From: Chitinasiproducens palmae
GTDB taxonomy: Bacteria > Pseudomonadota > Gammaproteobacteria > Burkholderiales > Burkholderiaceae
NCBI RefSeq assembly: GCF_900095735.1
Contig: NZ_FNLO01000003.1
Span: forward strand, 186,001 to 250,000
Direction of reading: 5' to 3'
DNA: 64,000 nt
A model generated the notes under the pieces. That model did no database searches and was not told the DNA's origin. It was given only the letters and a program-made list of their open reading frames with translations. Position numbers and translations under genes: made by a program. The stretch's first letter is position 1; each line of letters begins with the position of its first letter. Positions 11,542 through 22,114 of the stretch are shown here, piece by piece.

Positions 11542-12726
11542 ATGAGTCAAGTTGAGCAGTCCACTCAGGCCCCGGCCCCGCGCGGCAACCGCCGGCGCGC
11601 GCGCCTTCTCGGCCTGTTGATCTTCGTCGTACTGGCCGCGGCGATCGCCTACGGCCTGTATTACTTCCTGGTCGCCCGTTTTTACGAAGACACCGACGAT
11701 GCCTATGTGAACGGCGACATCGTGCAGATCACGCCGCAGATCGTCGGCACGGTGGTCGCGGTGCGAGCCGAGGACACGCAGCGGGTCGAAGCCGGCCAGC
11801 CGCTCGTCGTGCTCGACGACGCGGACGCCAAGGTGACGTTGCAGCAGGCCGAAGCGAGTCTGGCGCAAGCCGTCCGGCAGGTGCGCACGGTCTACGTGAA
11901 CAACAACGCGTATGCGGCAGGCGTCAACGAGCGCCGCAGCGATCTCGCACGGGCACAGGCCGACCTGCGCCGCCGGCAACAGATTGCGCAGACCGGCGCG
12001 GTGTCCAGCGAAGAAATCGCCCACGCCCGCGACGCCGTGGCAAGCGCGCAGGCAGCGCTGACCGCGGCCGAGCAGCAGCTCGCTTCCAATCAGGCGCTGA
12101 CCGCCCAGACGCGCATCGAAAATCATCCGAACGTGCTGCTGGCGGCGGCCAAGGTGCGCGACGCGTATCTGAACGTGGCGCGCACCACCCTGCCCGCGCC
12201 ACTGGCCGGTTATGTCGCGAAACGGGCCGTGCAGGTCGGTCAGCGTGTCGCCCCTGGCAATGCGTTGATGGCGATCATTCCGCTGAACAGCGTGTGGGTC
12301 GATGCCAATTTCAAGGAAGTGCAACTGCGGCATATGCGCGTGGGCCAGCCGGTCACGCTGACGGCCGACCTGTACGGCGGCGATGTCGAGTACCACGGCC
12401 GCGTCGTCGGCTTCTCCGCCGGCACCGGCAGCGCGTTCTCGCTGCTGCCCGCGCAGAACGCCACCGGCAACTGGATCAAGGTGGTGCAGCGGCTGCCCGT
12501 GCGCATCGCGCTCGATCCGCGCGAGCTGTCCGCCCATCCGCTGCGTGTCGGTCTGTCGATGCAGGCGGAAGTCGACGTACGCAACGAACAGGGCGACGCA
12601 CTCAATCGCAGCGCGGCGACGGTCCACCAGACCGACGTGTTCGCGCGCTATGGCGCCGACGCCGACGCGGAGATCGCCCGCATCATCGCCGAGAACGCCG
12701 GCAGCACGGCACGCGCATCGCGCTGA
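11542..12726 (+). CDS. emrA: HlyD/EmrA-family membrane fusion protein of a multidrug efflux pump
   Basis: 394 residues. Periplasmic adaptor linking an inner-membrane transporter to the outer-membrane channel. There is a single N-terminal membrane segment (about 22-45, LLGLLIFVVLAAAIAYGLYY), then the EmrA hallmark EDTDDAYVNGDIVQITPQ. A lipoyl-like half-motif (VEAGQPLVVLDDADA) follows, then a long coiled-coil hairpin (about 90-190) and the beta-barrel with APLAGYVAKRAVQVGQRV and PLNSVWVDANFKE. The protein is collinear with EmrA throughout. It sits 114 bp after the nodT gene and 101 bp before emrB, with which it forms the pump. The symbol is by family; substrates are unknown. Confidence 0.93.
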   Translation: MSQVEQSTQAPAPRGNRRRARLLGLLIFVVLAAAIAYGLYYFLVARFYEDTDDAYVNGDIVQITPQIVGTVVAVRAEDTQRVEAGQPLVVLDDADAKVTLQQAEASLAQAVRQVRTVYVNNNAYAAGVNERRSDLARAQADLRRRQQIAQTGAVSSEEIAHARDAVASAQAALTAAEQQLASNQALTAQTRIENHPNVLLAAAKVRDAYLNVARTTLPAPLAGYVAKRAVQVGQRVAPGNALMAIIPLNSVWVDANFKEVQLRHMRVGQPVTLTADLYGGDVEYHGRVVGFSAGTGSAFSLLPAQNATGNWIKVVQRLPVRIALDPRELSAHPLRVGLSMQAEVDVRNEQGDALNRSAATVHQTDVFARYGADADAEIARIIAENAGSTARASR

Positions 12727-12827
12727 CCGATGACGCCGATGCGTGGCATTGACCCTCGCGGCGCCGGCCTCGGCCGGACGCCGCGGCCGGCGCGCACTTC
12801 GCTCGCCGGCCGACGCAGAGATTCCTG

Positions 12828-14384
12828 ATGGCAGCAGCCCCCATTCAGCATCCGCCGCTCACCGGCGGCGCGCTCGTGCTCGGCACCATCGCCGTGTCGC
12901 TGGCAGTGTTCATGAACGTGCTCGACACATCGATCGCCAACGTCTCGATCCCGGCAATTTCCGGCGATCTCGGCGTGGCATCCGACCAGGGCACGTGGGT
13001 GATCACGTCGTTCGCCGTGTCGAACGCGATCTCGGTGCCCCTCACGGGCTGGCTCACCGAGCGCTTCGGCCAGGTGCGCCTGTTCACGACCTCGATCCTG
13101 CTGTTCGTGATCGCGTCGTGGCTGTGCGGCCTCGCGCCCAACCTGCCCTTCCTGCTGGCTGCGCGCGTGCTGCAGGGCGCGGTGGCCGGTCCGATGATCC
13201 CGCTGTCGCAATCGCTGCTGCTGGCCAGCTATCCGCGTGCAAAGGCGTCGATGGCGCTGGCGCTGTGGTCGATGACCACGCTCGTCGCGCCAGTGGCCGG
13301 TCCGATTCTCGGCGGCTGGATCTCGGACAACTACTCGTGGCCGTGGATCTTCTACGTCAACATCCCGGTCGGCGTGCTCGCCGCCGCCGCCACCTGGATC
13401 GTGTTCCGCGAGCGCGATTCGGCGACCCGGCGTGCGCCGATCGACGTGGTCGGCCTGGTGATGCTGGTCGTCTGGGTAGGCTCGCTGCAGGTGATGCTCG
13501 ACAAGGGCAAGGACCTCGACTGGTTCAGTTCGCCGACCATCGTGGTGCTGGGCCTGACGTCGCTGGTGGTGCTGATCGCCTTCGCGATCTGGGAACTGAA
13601 CACCGAGCATCCGGTGGTCGACCTGTCCTTGCTCGGCCAACGCAATTTCGTCGGCGGCACGGTGGCCATCTCGGTCGGCTACGGTCTGTATTTCGGCAAC
13701 CTGGTGCTGATTCCGCTTTGGTTGCAGACCACCCTCGGCTATACCGCGACCGAGGCCGGCATCGTGATGGCGCCGGTCGGCTTGTTCGCGATCGTGCTGT
13801 CGCCGATCACCGGGAAGTTCCTGCCGCGCGTCGATCCGCGCAAGATCGCGACCGCCTCGTTCATCGTGTTCGCACTGGTGTTCTGGATGCGCTCGCGCTA
13901 TACCACCGGCGTCGACACATGGAGTCTGCTGCTGCCGACCCTGATCCAGGGCGCCGGCCTCGCCGGCTTCTTCATCCCGTTGGTCTCGATCACATTGTCG
14001 GGCCTGCCGGGACACCGCATCGCGGCCGCGTCGGGCCTGTCGAACTTCGTGCGGATCATGTGCGGCGGCATCGGCTCGTCGGTGTTCACCACCGCCTGGG
14101 ATCGGCGCGCCTCCGCCCATCATGCGCAGTTGGTCGAGAGCGCCAACCCGTACAACCCGGCCTTCATGCAGAGCGTCGAACAACTGCGCCAGCTCGGCAT
14201 GACCCGCGAGCAGGCGATCGGCGCGCTGCACCAGGGCATCAACGCGCAGGCGGCGATGCTCGGCGTGAACGACATCTTCTATCTGTCGGCAGGCATCTTC
14301 ATCGCGCTGATCGCGCTGATCTGGATCACCAAGCCGCGCCGGGCCACCGGCGACGCCGCGGCAGCCGCCTCCGCGGCGCACTGA
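12828..14384 (+). CDS. emrB: EmrB/QacA-type (DHA2, 14-TM) MFS drug transporter
   Basis: 518 residues with about 14 predicted hydrophobic segments. The inner-membrane proton-driven exporter that pairs with EmrA. Signature sequences include the DHA2 motif LDTSIANVSIPAISGDLG in TM1, TSFAVSNAISVPLTGWLTER (motif A region after TM2) and PVAGPILGGWISDNYSWPWI (motif C, followed by the EmrB-typical WPWIFYVNIPVG). Last gene of the marR-nodT-emrA-emrB operon; it converges with truB. Known relatives export uncouplers, fatty acids or antibiotics; the substrate here cannot be read from sequence. Confidence 0.94.
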   Translation: MAAAPIQHPPLTGGALVLGTIAVSLAVFMNVLDTSIANVSIPAISGDLGVASDQGTWVITSFAVSNAISVPLTGWLTERFGQVRLFTTSILLFVIASWLCGLAPNLPFLLAARVLQGAVAGPMIPLSQSLLLASYPRAKASMALALWSMTTLVAPVAGPILGGWISDNYSWPWIFYVNIPVGVLAAAATWIVFRERDSATRRAPIDVVGLVMLVVWVGSLQVMLDKGKDLDWFSSPTIVVLGLTSLVVLIAFAIWELNTEHPVVDLSLLGQRNFVGGTVAISVGYGLYFGNLVLIPLWLQTTLGYTATEAGIVMAPVGLFAIVLSPITGKFLPRVDPRKIATASFIVFALVFWMRSRYTTGVDTWSLLLPTLIQGAGLAGFFIPLVSITLSGLPGHRIAAASGLSNFVRIMCGGIGSSVFTTAWDRRASAHHAQLVESANPYNPAFMQSVEQLRQLGMTREQAIGALHQGINAQAAMLGVNDIFYLSAGIFIALIALIWITKPRRATGDAAAAASAAH

Positions 14385-14847
14385 GCCCAGACCAGCGGGC
14401 GGGCTGGCGGTGCTTTTGCCGGCCCAGGCAAGCGGGCGGGCGACGCGTGGCAACGCGCGGGTGCGCTGGCCGAAGGCGCACCGCCCATCGTGCTCCTTCC
14501 CGCTCCTTCCCGCTCCTATCCGCCCCTACCCGCTCGGTCCAGCCAACGTCGAACCGGCCGCGCGGCTGCCAGACCGCACTGCCCGAGGGCCCGAGCCCCC
14601 TTCGGCATCGGCATCGGCTGGGGTCAGCACGTGTCGGCACAGGTCGGCCTGTCGTGCGCGATCCCTGAGGCGAGCGCGCACGGGCGCCCTGCCTTGCAGC
14701 ATCGCGATCCGCTCATGCAATCCGCGCTCAGGCAATCCACTCAGGCAATACCGCCGGGAGAACGCGGCATCGTGTCGGCGGGCGCCGGCAAGCATGCGTG
14801 CGCGTGCGGTCTCGACGACTTCGGCACGCGCGTTCCGCACGTCGCGC
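14385..14847. other. Convergent intergenic region emrB / truB
   Basis: 463 bp with no supported gene. It contains CTCCTTCCCG-type imperfect repeats (14490-14530). No hairpin with a T run could be picked out for either emrB or truB. Confidence 0.5.
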
Positions 14848-16098
14848 TTAGGCAGGTTCGTCGATTGGGCGCACGAGCAGTCGCTGGGGGCTCAGCACCG
14901 ACTCCGCGTAGACCGCGAGTCCCAGCAGACACCCCGCACCGTCATACACGCGCACGCGCCGATCGCCTGCATCGGTTGCATCGGCTGCAGTTGCCGCGTC
15001 GGCCGCACTAGCTGCACTGGCCTCGACGCGGCCCGCCTCCAGGCGCAAGCGTTGGCCCTGCCCGAAGCGTTGCGCTTCGGACGGATCCAGTACGACAGCC
15101 GGAAAAGTGGACAGCAGCGCGTCGACCGGCCGCAGATGCCGCGTCGGCTCGGCGTCGTTCTGCAACAGCGCGAGCGGCACCGCGTCGTCGAGCGTCAGGC
15201 TGCCGACCGCGGTACGGCGCAGGCCGGTCAGGTGGGCGCCGCAGCCCAACGCCTCGCCTATGTCCTCGGCGAGCGTACGAACATAGGTTCCCTTGCTGCA
15301 CAGAACGTCCAGCATCAGCGTCGGCGCATCGTCCCAAACGCTGTCAACCAGCTCCAGCGCGTGGATCGTGACCGCACGGGCGGCACGCTCGACGGTCTCG
15401 CCGGCACGCGCGTAAGCATAGAGCGGCCGGCCATCCCGTTTCAACGCCGAGTACATCGGCGGCACCTGCTCGATTGCGCCGCGAAAACGCGGCAGCACCG
15501 CATGGACGTCGGCGGCCGTGCAGGTGACGTCGCGCTGCAGCACCGCCTGCCCTTCGGCGTCACCCGTGTCGGTGGTGACACCGAGACGGACATGGGCCAG
15601 ATAGCGCTTGTCGGCATCCAGCAGATCCTGCGAAAACTTGGTCGCCTCGCCGAAGCAAAGCGGCAGCAGACCGCTGGCGAGCGGGTCCAGCGTTCCCGTA
15701 TGGCCAGCCTTCTTTGCGTCGAACACCCGCTTGGCGCGGACCAGCGCATCGTTGCTGGACAGTCCAACCGGTTTGTCCAGCAGCAGCACGCCGTCGACCA
15801 GCCGGCGGGGACGCCGCGCCTGCTGGGCCCGGGGGCGTCCTTTCGGCGGCTTCGCCACCCTCGCCGCCTGCGCGACGCCCGGCTCGGCGCGTCCGGGCTC
15901 GCCCGGGCGGTCCGACAGCGCGGCAGGATCGACGCCACTCGCCGGCGCCGGTAGATGGGATGCAGCGGATTGCGCCCAGGCAGCCGAGCCGTGTGCGCCA
16001 GCGGGCGCGTCGCCCGGACCGCAGCGGCCGCTTGCCTCGGAGGTGCCGGATCGTGCCACCGCCGGCACCGCGTCCGGGCCGGACGTTACGCTGGCCAT
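14848..16098 (-). CDS. truB: tRNA pseudouridine-55 synthase TruB
   Basis: 416 residues from the ATG at 16098, against roughly 300-320 in most bacteria. It makes pseudouridine 55 in the T-loop of tRNAs. The catalytic domain begins near residue 95 with VDGVLLLDKPVGLSSNDAL. The active-site aspartate lies in GHTGTLDPLASGLLP, and YSALKRDGRPLYAYAR and CSKGTYVRTLAEDIGE are family blocks. About 90 N-terminal residues are low-complexity (Ala, Gly, Pro, then Arg/Lys-rich) and there is an Ala/Asp-rich insertion (AASAADAATAADATDA) before the PUA-like C-terminus. A later non-ATG start is possible, but none stands out. Last gene of the rimP-nusA-infB-rbfA-truB operon, 5 bp after rbfA. Confidence 0.94.
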   Translation of the reverse strand: MASVTSGPDAVPAVARSGTSEASGRCGPGDAPAGAHGSAAWAQSAASHLPAPASGVDPAALSDRPGEPGRAEPGVAQAARVAKPPKGRPRAQQARRPRRLVDGVLLLDKPVGLSSNDALVRAKRVFDAKKAGHTGTLDPLASGLLPLCFGEATKFSQDLLDADKRYLAHVRLGVTTDTGDAEGQAVLQRDVTCTAADVHAVLPRFRGAIEQVPPMYSALKRDGRPLYAYARAGETVERAARAVTIHALELVDSVWDDAPTLMLDVLCSKGTYVRTLAEDIGEALGCGAHLTGLRRTAVGSLTLDDAVPLALLQNDAEPTRHLRPVDALLSTFPAVVLDPSEAQRFGQGQRLRLEAGRVEASAASAADAATAADATDAGDRRVRVYDGAGCLLGLAVYAESVLSPQRLLVRPIDEPA

Positions 16099-16103
16099 TG
16101 CCT

Positions 16104-16475
16104 TCAATCCTTCGCGCGGGTCGCGTTTGCGCGATCGATCAGCTGCGACATTTCCACCGCGCGCTCGATCGTGCGGTCGTGGAAAAAGTGCAGCGTCGGC
16201 ACGGTATGGATGCGCAGGCGCTTGAACAGCAGATTGTGCAGATAGCCCGCCGCGTCGTTCAATGCCTCGGCCGTGCCCACCGGATCGTCGGACAAGGTGG
16301 TGAAGTACACCTTGGCATGCGCGTAGTCGGGCGAGACCGACACGCTCTGGATCGTCACCAGGCCGACGCGCGGGTCTTTCACCTCGCGCATGATCATTTC
16401 GGACAGATCGCGCTGGATCTGGTCCGCGATCCGCGTGCCGCGGTCGCCCGCGCTGCCGCCGCGTTTGCTTGCCAT
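16104..16475 (-). CDS. rbfA: 30S ribosome-binding factor RbfA
   Basis: 123 residues, the normal size. A late-stage 16S/30S maturation factor with a type II KH-like fold. Recognisable family stretches are [45 protein letters not shown] and [21 protein letters not shown] good AGAGAC-type ribosome-binding stretch precedes the ATG at 16475. It lies between infB (119 bp, with a terminator-like hairpin) and truB (5 bp), so it may be partly uncoupled from infB expression. Confidence 0.95.
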   Translation of the reverse strand: MASKRGGSAGDRGTRIADQIQRDLSEMIMREVKDPRVGLVTIQSVSVSPDYAHAKVYFTTLSDDPVGTAEALNDAAGYLHNLLFKRLRIHTVPTLHFFHDRTIERAVEMSQLIDRANATRAKD

Positions 16476-16494
16476 CGTCTTGTCTCTCCAAATG

Positions 16495-16522
16495 AAAACG
16501 GCGCGACCGGGGTCGCGCCGTT
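16495..16522 (-). terminator. Terminator-like hairpin between infB and rbfA
   Basis: A GC-rich perfect inverted repeat (arms AACGGCGCGAC and GTCGCGCCGTT, about 11 bp) is followed on the minus strand by TTTTC, 20 bp before the rbfA start. The short T run suggests partial termination or an mRNA-processing point inside the operon. Confidence 0.6.
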
Positions 16523-16594
16523 CTGTCGCTCAGCCGTGCCCGCAGGCCGGCCTTGCCGTTGCCGGGCCGTGCCGCATCGGCACGGCGCCTGTCG

Positions 16595-19486
16595 TCACAG
16601 CGTACGCGCGACTTCGGTCACTTCGAACACTTCGAACTGGTCGCCTTCGGCGATGTCGTTGAAGTTCTTCACCGACATACCGCACTCGAAGCCCGCCTTC
16701 ACTTCGCGGACATCGTCCTTGAAGCGGCGCAGCGAATCGAGTTCGCCCGTGTGAATGACCACGTTGTTGCGCAGCACCCGCACCGACGCGCCGCGCTTGA
16801 CCTGGCCTTCGAGCACCATACAGCCGGCCACCGCGCCGATCTTCGGCACCTGGAACACCTGACGGACGTCGACCAGGCCGGTGACGACCTCGCGCTTCTC
16901 CGGCGCCAGCATGCCGGACATCGCTGCCTTCACCTCGTCGACCGCGTCGTAGATGATGTTGTAGTAGCGGATGTCGACGCCGTTGGTCTCGGCCAGACGG
17001 CGCGCCTGTGCATCCGCGCGCACGTTGAAGCCGATGACCACCGCCTTCGACGCCGTCGCCAGGTTGACGTCCGATTCGCTGATGCCGCCAACCGCCGCGT
17101 GCACCACCTGAACCCGCACCTCGTTGGTCGAGAGCTTGTTCAACGCGTGGATCAGCGCTTCCTGCGAGCCCTGTACGTCGGCCTTCACGATCAAGGCCAG
17201 GTTCTGCACCTCGCCTTCGCCCATCTGCTCGAACATGTTCTCGAGCTTCGCGGCCTGCTGGCGCGCCAGCTTGACGTCGCGGAACTTGCCCTGGCGGAAC
17301 AGTGCGATCTCGCGGGCACGGCGCTCGTCCGGCATCACGATGACTTCTTCGCCAGCGCCCGGCACTTCGGACAGACCCTGGATCTCGACCGGAATCGACG
17401 GACCGGCTTCCTTCGCCGGCTTGCCGTTCTCGTCGAGCATCGCACGCACCCGACCGTAGGCCGCGCCCGCCAGCACGACGTCGCCGCGCTTCAGCGTGCC
17501 CGACTGCACGAGGATCGTCGCGACCGGGCCGCGGCCCTTGTCGAGCCGTGCTTCGATCACCAGGCCCTTGGCCGGCGCTTCGACCGGTGCGGTCAGTTCC
17601 AGCACTTCGGCCTGCAACACCACGTTCTCGAGCAGGTCGTCGATGCCCTGGCCGGTCTTGGCCGACACCGGCACGAACGGCGATTCACCGCCGTACTCCT
17701 CCGGCACCACGCCCTCGGCGACCAGTTCCTGCTTGACGCGGTCCGGGTTGGCGTCAGCCTTGTCGATCTTGTTCATCGCGACGACGATCGGCACGCCGCC
17801 CGCCTTCGCGTGAGCAATGGCTTCCTTCGTCTGCGGCATCACGCCGTCGTCGGCCGCCACCACCAGCACCACCACGTCGGTGGCCTGCGCGCCACGCGCC
17901 CGCATGGCGGTGAACGCCTCGTGACCCGGGGTGTCGAGGAAAGTGACCACGCCACGCGGCGTCTCGACGTGATACGCGCCGATGTGCTGCGTGATGCCGC
18001 CCGCTTCGCCCGCCGCGACCTTGGCGCGCCGGATGTAGTCGAGCAGCGAGGTCTTGCCGTGGTCGACGTGGCCCATCACGGTCACGACCGGCGGACGCGG
18101 CAGCGCCTCGGCATTGCTCTCTTCCTGCACGACCAGCATCGCTTCCGGATCGTCCAGCTTCGCGGCAAGCGCGTTGTGGCCCAGTTCCTCGACGACGATC
18201 ATCGCCGTTTCCTGGTCCAGCGGCTGGTTGATGGTGACCATCTGGCCCATCTTCATCATCACCTTGATGACTTCGGAGGCCTTCACCGACATCTTGTGGG
18301 CGAGATCCGCCACCGAGATCGTCTCGGGAACGTGCACATCGCGCACGATCGGCTCGGTCGGGGCCTGGAAGTTCGAACGGTCGTCCTGATGCCGGCCGCG
18401 GCCACGCGGACCGCCGCGCCAGTTGCGATCGGCGCCGCCGCTCGCATCGCCGCGCGTCTTCAGGCCACCACGGCGACGCGCCGCGTCATTGGTGTTCTGC
18501 CAGCCGCCCTTGCCATTGCCCGCGGGCGCCGGCTTGTTGCGGCGATCGTTGGCCGACGCCGGCGCTGCCGGTTGCGCGGCGGTCGTCGTCGCGGGCTTGC
18601 GCTCGGCCGGACGGGCCGCCGTGCCCTCGGCCTTGGCCGGACGGTGCAACGTGCCCTTTGCGGCCTCGGCCGCCTTTTCCTGCGCGGCCGCCTCGGCCTT
18701 CACCTGCTCGAGCGTCTTCGCACGGCGCGGCGTCGCCATCATCTCGCGAATCGCGCGCACTTCCGCCTCGGCCGCTTCACGACGCTTGCGCGTCGCCTCG
18801 GCAGCCTCCTCGGCGCGTGCAGCCGCTTCGCGGGCGCGCTGGGCCGCCTCGGCGGCGGCGCGTTGCTTGGATTCAGATTCGTTGACGCTGGTCACGTTGG
18901 TCGGTGCTGCGCTGGCTTCGGATTCATTGGAAGCGGCGGCCTGCTGCGCGGCCGCCCGTTCCGACGCGGCACGTTCCTCGGCTTCCGCCGCCAGACGCGC
19001 CGCCTCGGCCGCCAGGCGAGCCCGTTCGGCCTCGGCCTCGGCTTCCCGCTCGCGCGCCTCGCGTTCGCGGGCTTCCCGGTCGGCCGCCTCGCGTGCCTGC
19101 GCCTCGGCCTGCTCGGCCGCGGCGCGTTCCGCCGCCTCACGGGCGGCCGTTTCCTGTTGCGTGGTATCCGGCGCGGCAGGCGCCGGCTCGTCACGTTTCA
19201 CGAAGACACGCTTCTTGCGCACTTCGACTTGAATGGTGCGAGCTCGTCCGGTGGCATCGGCCTGCCGGATTTCCGACGTTTCGCGCCGCGTCAGCGTGAT
19301 CTTACGCTTGTCGTCGGCCACCCCGTGCGCACGGCGCAGGTGGTCGAGCAGACGCGCCTTGTCCGTCTCCGACAGCAGATCGTCGTCGCTCCGCTTCTCG
19401 ACCCCGGCCGCGCGGAGCTGCTCCAGCAGCACAGCCGCAGACATCTTCAATTCCGCTGCAAATTGAGCTACGTTGTTGCTCGCCAT
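16595..19486 (-). CDS. infB: Translation initiation factor IF-2
   Basis: 963 residues, in the range seen in Burkholderia relatives. A GTPase that brings fMet-tRNA to the 30S subunit. The N-terminus ([20 protein letters not shown]) is the first IF2_N module. Next comes a long charged, Ala/Glu/Arg-rich segment (about 90-330, with REAEREAR-like repeats that would form a single long helix), a Gly/Arg-rich linker, then the second IF2_N module ([20 protein letters not shown]). The GTPase core has [32 protein letters not shown] and NKIDKADA, followed by the EF-like and C-terminal tRNA-binding domains ([20 protein letters not shown]). It follows nusA by 45 bp. Confidence 0.97.
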   Translation of the reverse strand: MASNNVAQFAAELKMSAAVLLEQLRAAGVEKRSDDDLLSETDKARLLDHLRRAHGVADDKRKITLTRRETSEIRQADATGRARTIQVEVRKKRVFVKRDEPAPAAPDTTQQETAAREAAERAAAEQAEAQAREAADREAREREAREREAEAEAERARLAAEAARLAAEAEERAASERAAAQQAAASNESEASAAPTNVTSVNESESKQRAAAEAAQRAREAAARAEEAAEATRKRREAAEAEVRAIREMMATPRRAKTLEQVKAEAAAQEKAAEAAKGTLHRPAKAEGTAARPAERKPATTTAAQPAAPASANDRRNKPAPAGNGKGGWQNTNDAARRRGGLKTRGDASGGADRNWRGGPRGRGRHQDDRSNFQAPTEPIVRDVHVPETISVADLAHKMSVKASEVIKVMMKMGQMVTINQPLDQETAMIVVEELGHNALAAKLDDPEAMLVVQEESNAEALPRPPVVTVMGHVDHGKTSLLDYIRRAKVAAGEAGGITQHIGAYHVETPRGVVTFLDTPGHEAFTAMRARGAQATDVVVLVVAADDGVMPQTKEAIAHAKAGGVPIVVAMNKIDKADANPDRVKQELVAEGVVPEEYGGESPFVPVSAKTGQGIDDLLENVVLQAEVLELTAPVEAPAKGLVIEARLDKGRGPVATILVQSGTLKRGDVVLAGAAYGRVRAMLDENGKPAKEAGPSIPVEIQGLSEVPGAGEEVIVMPDERRAREIALFRQGKFRDVKLARQQAAKLENMFEQMGEGEVQNLALIVKADVQGSQEALIHALNKLSTNEVRVQVVHAAVGGISESDVNLATASKAVVIGFNVRADAQARRLAETNGVDIRYYNIIYDAVDEVKAAMSGMLAPEKREVVTGLVDVRQVFQVPKIGAVAGCMVLEGQVKRGASVRVLRNNVVIHTGELDSLRRFKDDVREVKAGFECGMSVKNFNDIAEGDQFEVFEVTEVARTL

Positions 19487-19531
19487 TCAAACCTCTTGTG
19501 GCAAGGCTCGCGCCTTGCGGTTAAACGTGTT

Positions 19532-21019
19532 TCATGCGTCCGCCTGGAACCAGTGTTCGCGCGCTTTCATCACCAGCGCCGTCGCCGCTTCGTTGTCCAG
19601 GCCGGTGATCTCGACGATTTCGTCGACGGCCAGTTCGGCCAGATCGTCCCGCGTATGGATCGCATGTTCGGACAGCTTTTCCAGCAACTCGGGCGTGATT
19701 CCCTCGAGCGTGCGGAGCTCCTGTCCGCCTGTCTCGACCCGCTCCTCGTCGGCGATCGCCATCGTCAACAGCGCGTCGCGTGCGCGATTGCGCAGCTCGG
19801 TGACGGTCGCCTCGTCGAATGCCTCGATATCGAGCATTTCGTTGAGCGGCACGTACGCGATTTCCTCGAGACTCGTGAAGCCTTCGTCGATCAGGATGTC
19901 GGCGACCTCGTCGTCCACATCCAGGCGCGCCATGAACAGGCCGCGCAGACCGCTGCGTTCCTCGGCCTGCTTGGCGGCCGATTCGTCCGGCGTCATGATA
20001 TTGATTTGCCAGCCGGTCAGTTCGCTCGCCAACCGCACATTCTGGCCGCTGCGGCCGATGGCGATCGCCAGTTCGTTCTCGTCGACGACGACATCCATCG
20101 AGTGCTTTTCCTCGTCGACGACGAGGGACTGCACGGCGGCGGGCGCGAGTGCGCCGATGACAAACTGGGCGGGATCCTCCGACCATAGCACGATGTCGAC
20201 GTTCTCGCCACCCAGCTCGTTGCGAACGCCCTGCACCCGCGAGCCACGAATGCCCACGCACGTGCCGATCGGGTCGATGCGCTTGTCGTAGGCCACCACC
20301 GCGATCTTCGCGCGCAGACCCGGGTCGCGCGCGGCTGCCTTGATCTCGAGCACGCCCTGCTCGATTTCCGGCACTTCCATCTCGAACAGCTTCTTCATGA
20401 ACTCCGGCGACGTGCGCGAGAGCTCGATCTGCGGGCCGCGCGCGGTGCGGTCGACCTTCGCGATAAAGGCGCGCACGCGATCGCCGATCCGGAAGTTTTC
20501 CTTCGGAATCAGCTGGTCGCGACGCAGCAGCGCCTCGACGCGGCCCGATTCCACGACCAGGTTGCCCTTGTCCATGCGCTTGACCGACCCGGTCATGATC
20601 GCGTCGCCGCGCTCCAGGAAGTCGTTCAGAATCTGCTCGCGCTCGGCATCGCGAATACGCTGCAGGATCACCTGCTTGGCCGCCTGCGCGCCGATACGAC
20701 CGAATTCCTCGGACTCGATCGGCTCCTCGATGAACTGATCCACGTCGATGTCCGGCCGCTGCTCGCGCGCCTCGAACAACAGGATCTGCTTGTCCGGTTC
20801 CTGCAGGCCCGCTTCGTCCGGCACCGTCAGCCAGCGCCGGAAAGTGTGATGCTCGCCGGTCTGGCGATCGATCTCGACGCGAACGTCGACATCGCGCTCG
20901 CCGAAGCGCTTCTTGGTCGCCGACGCGAGCGCCGCCTCAACTGCGGCGAACACGACGTCACGGCCCACGTTCTTCTCGCGGGCCAGCGCCTCCACCAGCA
21001 TCAATACTTCGCGACTCAT
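19532..21019 (-). CDS. nusA: Transcription termination/antitermination factor NusA
   Basis: 495 residues, family length. Binds RNA polymerase and modulates pausing, intrinsic termination and rRNA antitermination. Order of domains: N-terminal RNAP-binding domain ([20 protein letters not shown]), S1 domain (about 130-200, [22 protein letters not shown]), KH1 with [21 protein letters not shown], and KH2 with [19 protein letters not shown]. Two acidic C-terminal helix-hairpin-helix repeats follow ([19 protein letters not shown], and [17 protein letters not shown]), as in E. coli-type NusA. Its ATG overlaps the rimP stop by 4 bp (ATGA), indicating translational coupling. Confidence 0.97.
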   Translation of the reverse strand: MSREVLMLVEALAREKNVGRDVVFAAVEAALASATKKRFGERDVDVRVEIDRQTGEHHTFRRWLTVPDEAGLQEPDKQILLFEAREQRPDIDVDQFIEEPIESEEFGRIGAQAAKQVILQRIRDAEREQILNDFLERGDAIMTGSVKRMDKGNLVVESGRVEALLRRDQLIPKENFRIGDRVRAFIAKVDRTARGPQIELSRTSPEFMKKLFEMEVPEIEQGVLEIKAAARDPGLRAKIAVVAYDKRIDPIGTCVGIRGSRVQGVRNELGGENVDIVLWSEDPAQFVIGALAPAAVQSLVVDEEKHSMDVVVDENELAIAIGRSGQNVRLASELTGWQINIMTPDESAAKQAEERSGLRGLFMARLDVDDEVADILIDEGFTSLEEIAYVPLNEMLDIEAFDEATVTELRNRARDALLTMAIADEERVETGGQELRTLEGITPELLEKLSEHAIHTRDDLAELAVDEIVEITGLDNEAATALVMKAREHWFQADA

Positions 21020-21489
21020 TGTTTGCGGCTCCTAAAATCTACTTGCGGCACCAAACGGGCCCGGTCGATATCCGAAAGGGTGAAGTCGAGCACGGCGGGG
21101 CCATCCTTGCCTTCGAACTCGATCGCCAGGGTTTCGCCGTCGGGCGGCAGCAACACGCCCTTGAAATGCTTGCGCGACTCGATCGGACGCTTCAGCGTGA
21201 CCGACGCCTCGCTGCCGGCGAATCGCACGAAATCGGCTATCTTGTTGAGCGGCCGGTCCAGGCCTGGCGACGACACTTCCAGCCGCGCGTAGTCGACGTT
21301 CTCGACCGTGAAGACGTGCTGCAGCTGCCGCGTGGCGCGCTCGCAATCGTCGATTGTCACACCGGTCGGTGACGTGGGATTGTCGATGTAGATCCGCAAC
21401 ATGCCGCCGCCGGGGCGTTCGACCTCGACAAGTTCAAGCCCCAACGCACTCAGCGTCGTGGCAATCACGTCGGTCAGTTGCTGCTTCAT
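21016..21489 (-). CDS. rimP: Ribosome maturation factor RimP
   Basis: 157 residues from the ATG at 21489, which has a strong GGAGGG ribosome-binding site 5 bp upstream; the frame continues upstream, but that part is not family-like. Needed for 30S assembly. Family blocks: [44 protein letters not shown] and [19 protein letters not shown]. First gene of rimP-nusA-infB-rbfA-truB. Its promoter should lie in 21490-21625. Confidence 0.96.
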   Translation of the reverse strand: MKQQLTDVIATTLSALGLELVEVERPGGGMLRIYIDNPTSPTGVTIDDCERATRQLQHVFTVENVDYARLEVSSPGLDRPLNKIADFVRFAGSEASVTLKRPIESRKHFKGVLLPPDGETLAIEFEGKDGPAVLDFTLSDIDRARLVPQVDFRSRKQ

Positions 21490-21625
21490 CTGCGCCCTCC
21501 TCGTTTCCGTTCCGAGGCCCGGCCCCGCCCGTCCCGCCATTCACCGTCACGCCCGGTTGCTGTTCCAGGTCCGGCCCAGCTGCCCGCTGACGCCCGGCCA
21601 TCGGCCCGGCGCATTCGGTTTTTCC

Positions 21626-21649
21626 AAAAAAAAATGGGCTAAAGCCCAT
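21626..21649 (-). terminator. Intrinsic terminator of the scpB-rluB transcript
   Basis: On the minus strand, hairpin ATGGGCT-TT-AGCCCAT (7 bp) followed by a run of nine T residues. It separates rluB (stop 22115) from rimP (start 21489), marking the rim/nus/inf operon as an independent unit. Confidence 0.92.
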
Positions 21650-22114
21650 CTTTCGCACTGCCACTGCCCTCGCTCGACCGTCGGCTCCTGCTCCGCCATC
21701 CACGGCTTCGCATCGACCGCCCGCCGTCGCCGACCGACGCTGCCCACCGGCGCCGCCGCTTGGCGCTTCCGCGCCCGCTGCCGCGCCAACATCCGGCAGC
21801 TACACGGTTTCGCCTTTGGCCCGTTCGGGTGCCAGAGCCGAACCGGCCGAACCGGCTGCTGACCAGCCCGTCCGCGCACCGTTCCAGCCCTGTTTGCGCT
21901 CCGTCCGCAACGTGCTACCCGGCCGGTGAATCACTGCAAAACCACCGCAAGATCACCGAAAAATCACGGTAAAGCAACGCCGCGCCAGACTGGGCCGCCC
22001 GACGAAGACGGTATTCTACACGACGGCCACACCGCAGGCAAATTGCATGCTGCCCTCCGGCGTAGACCAAGCGTTTGCGCGCGCCGGCCCAGCAACAGGC
22101 CGGACGCCGTTCGG
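21650..22114. other. 3' region after rluB
   Basis: About 465 bp between the rluB stop and its presumed terminator, with no supported gene. It is less GC-biased around 21920-21985, with ACCGCAAGATCACCG-like short repeats. This would make a long 3' untranslated region if rluB really ends at 21626. Confidence 0.4.

Noticed and set aside
16553-20188. A 1211-codon open frame on the plus strand opposite infB and nusA
   Set aside because: Same GC-driven shadow effect; it spans two genuine genes and their gap and has the typical composition of antisense frames.
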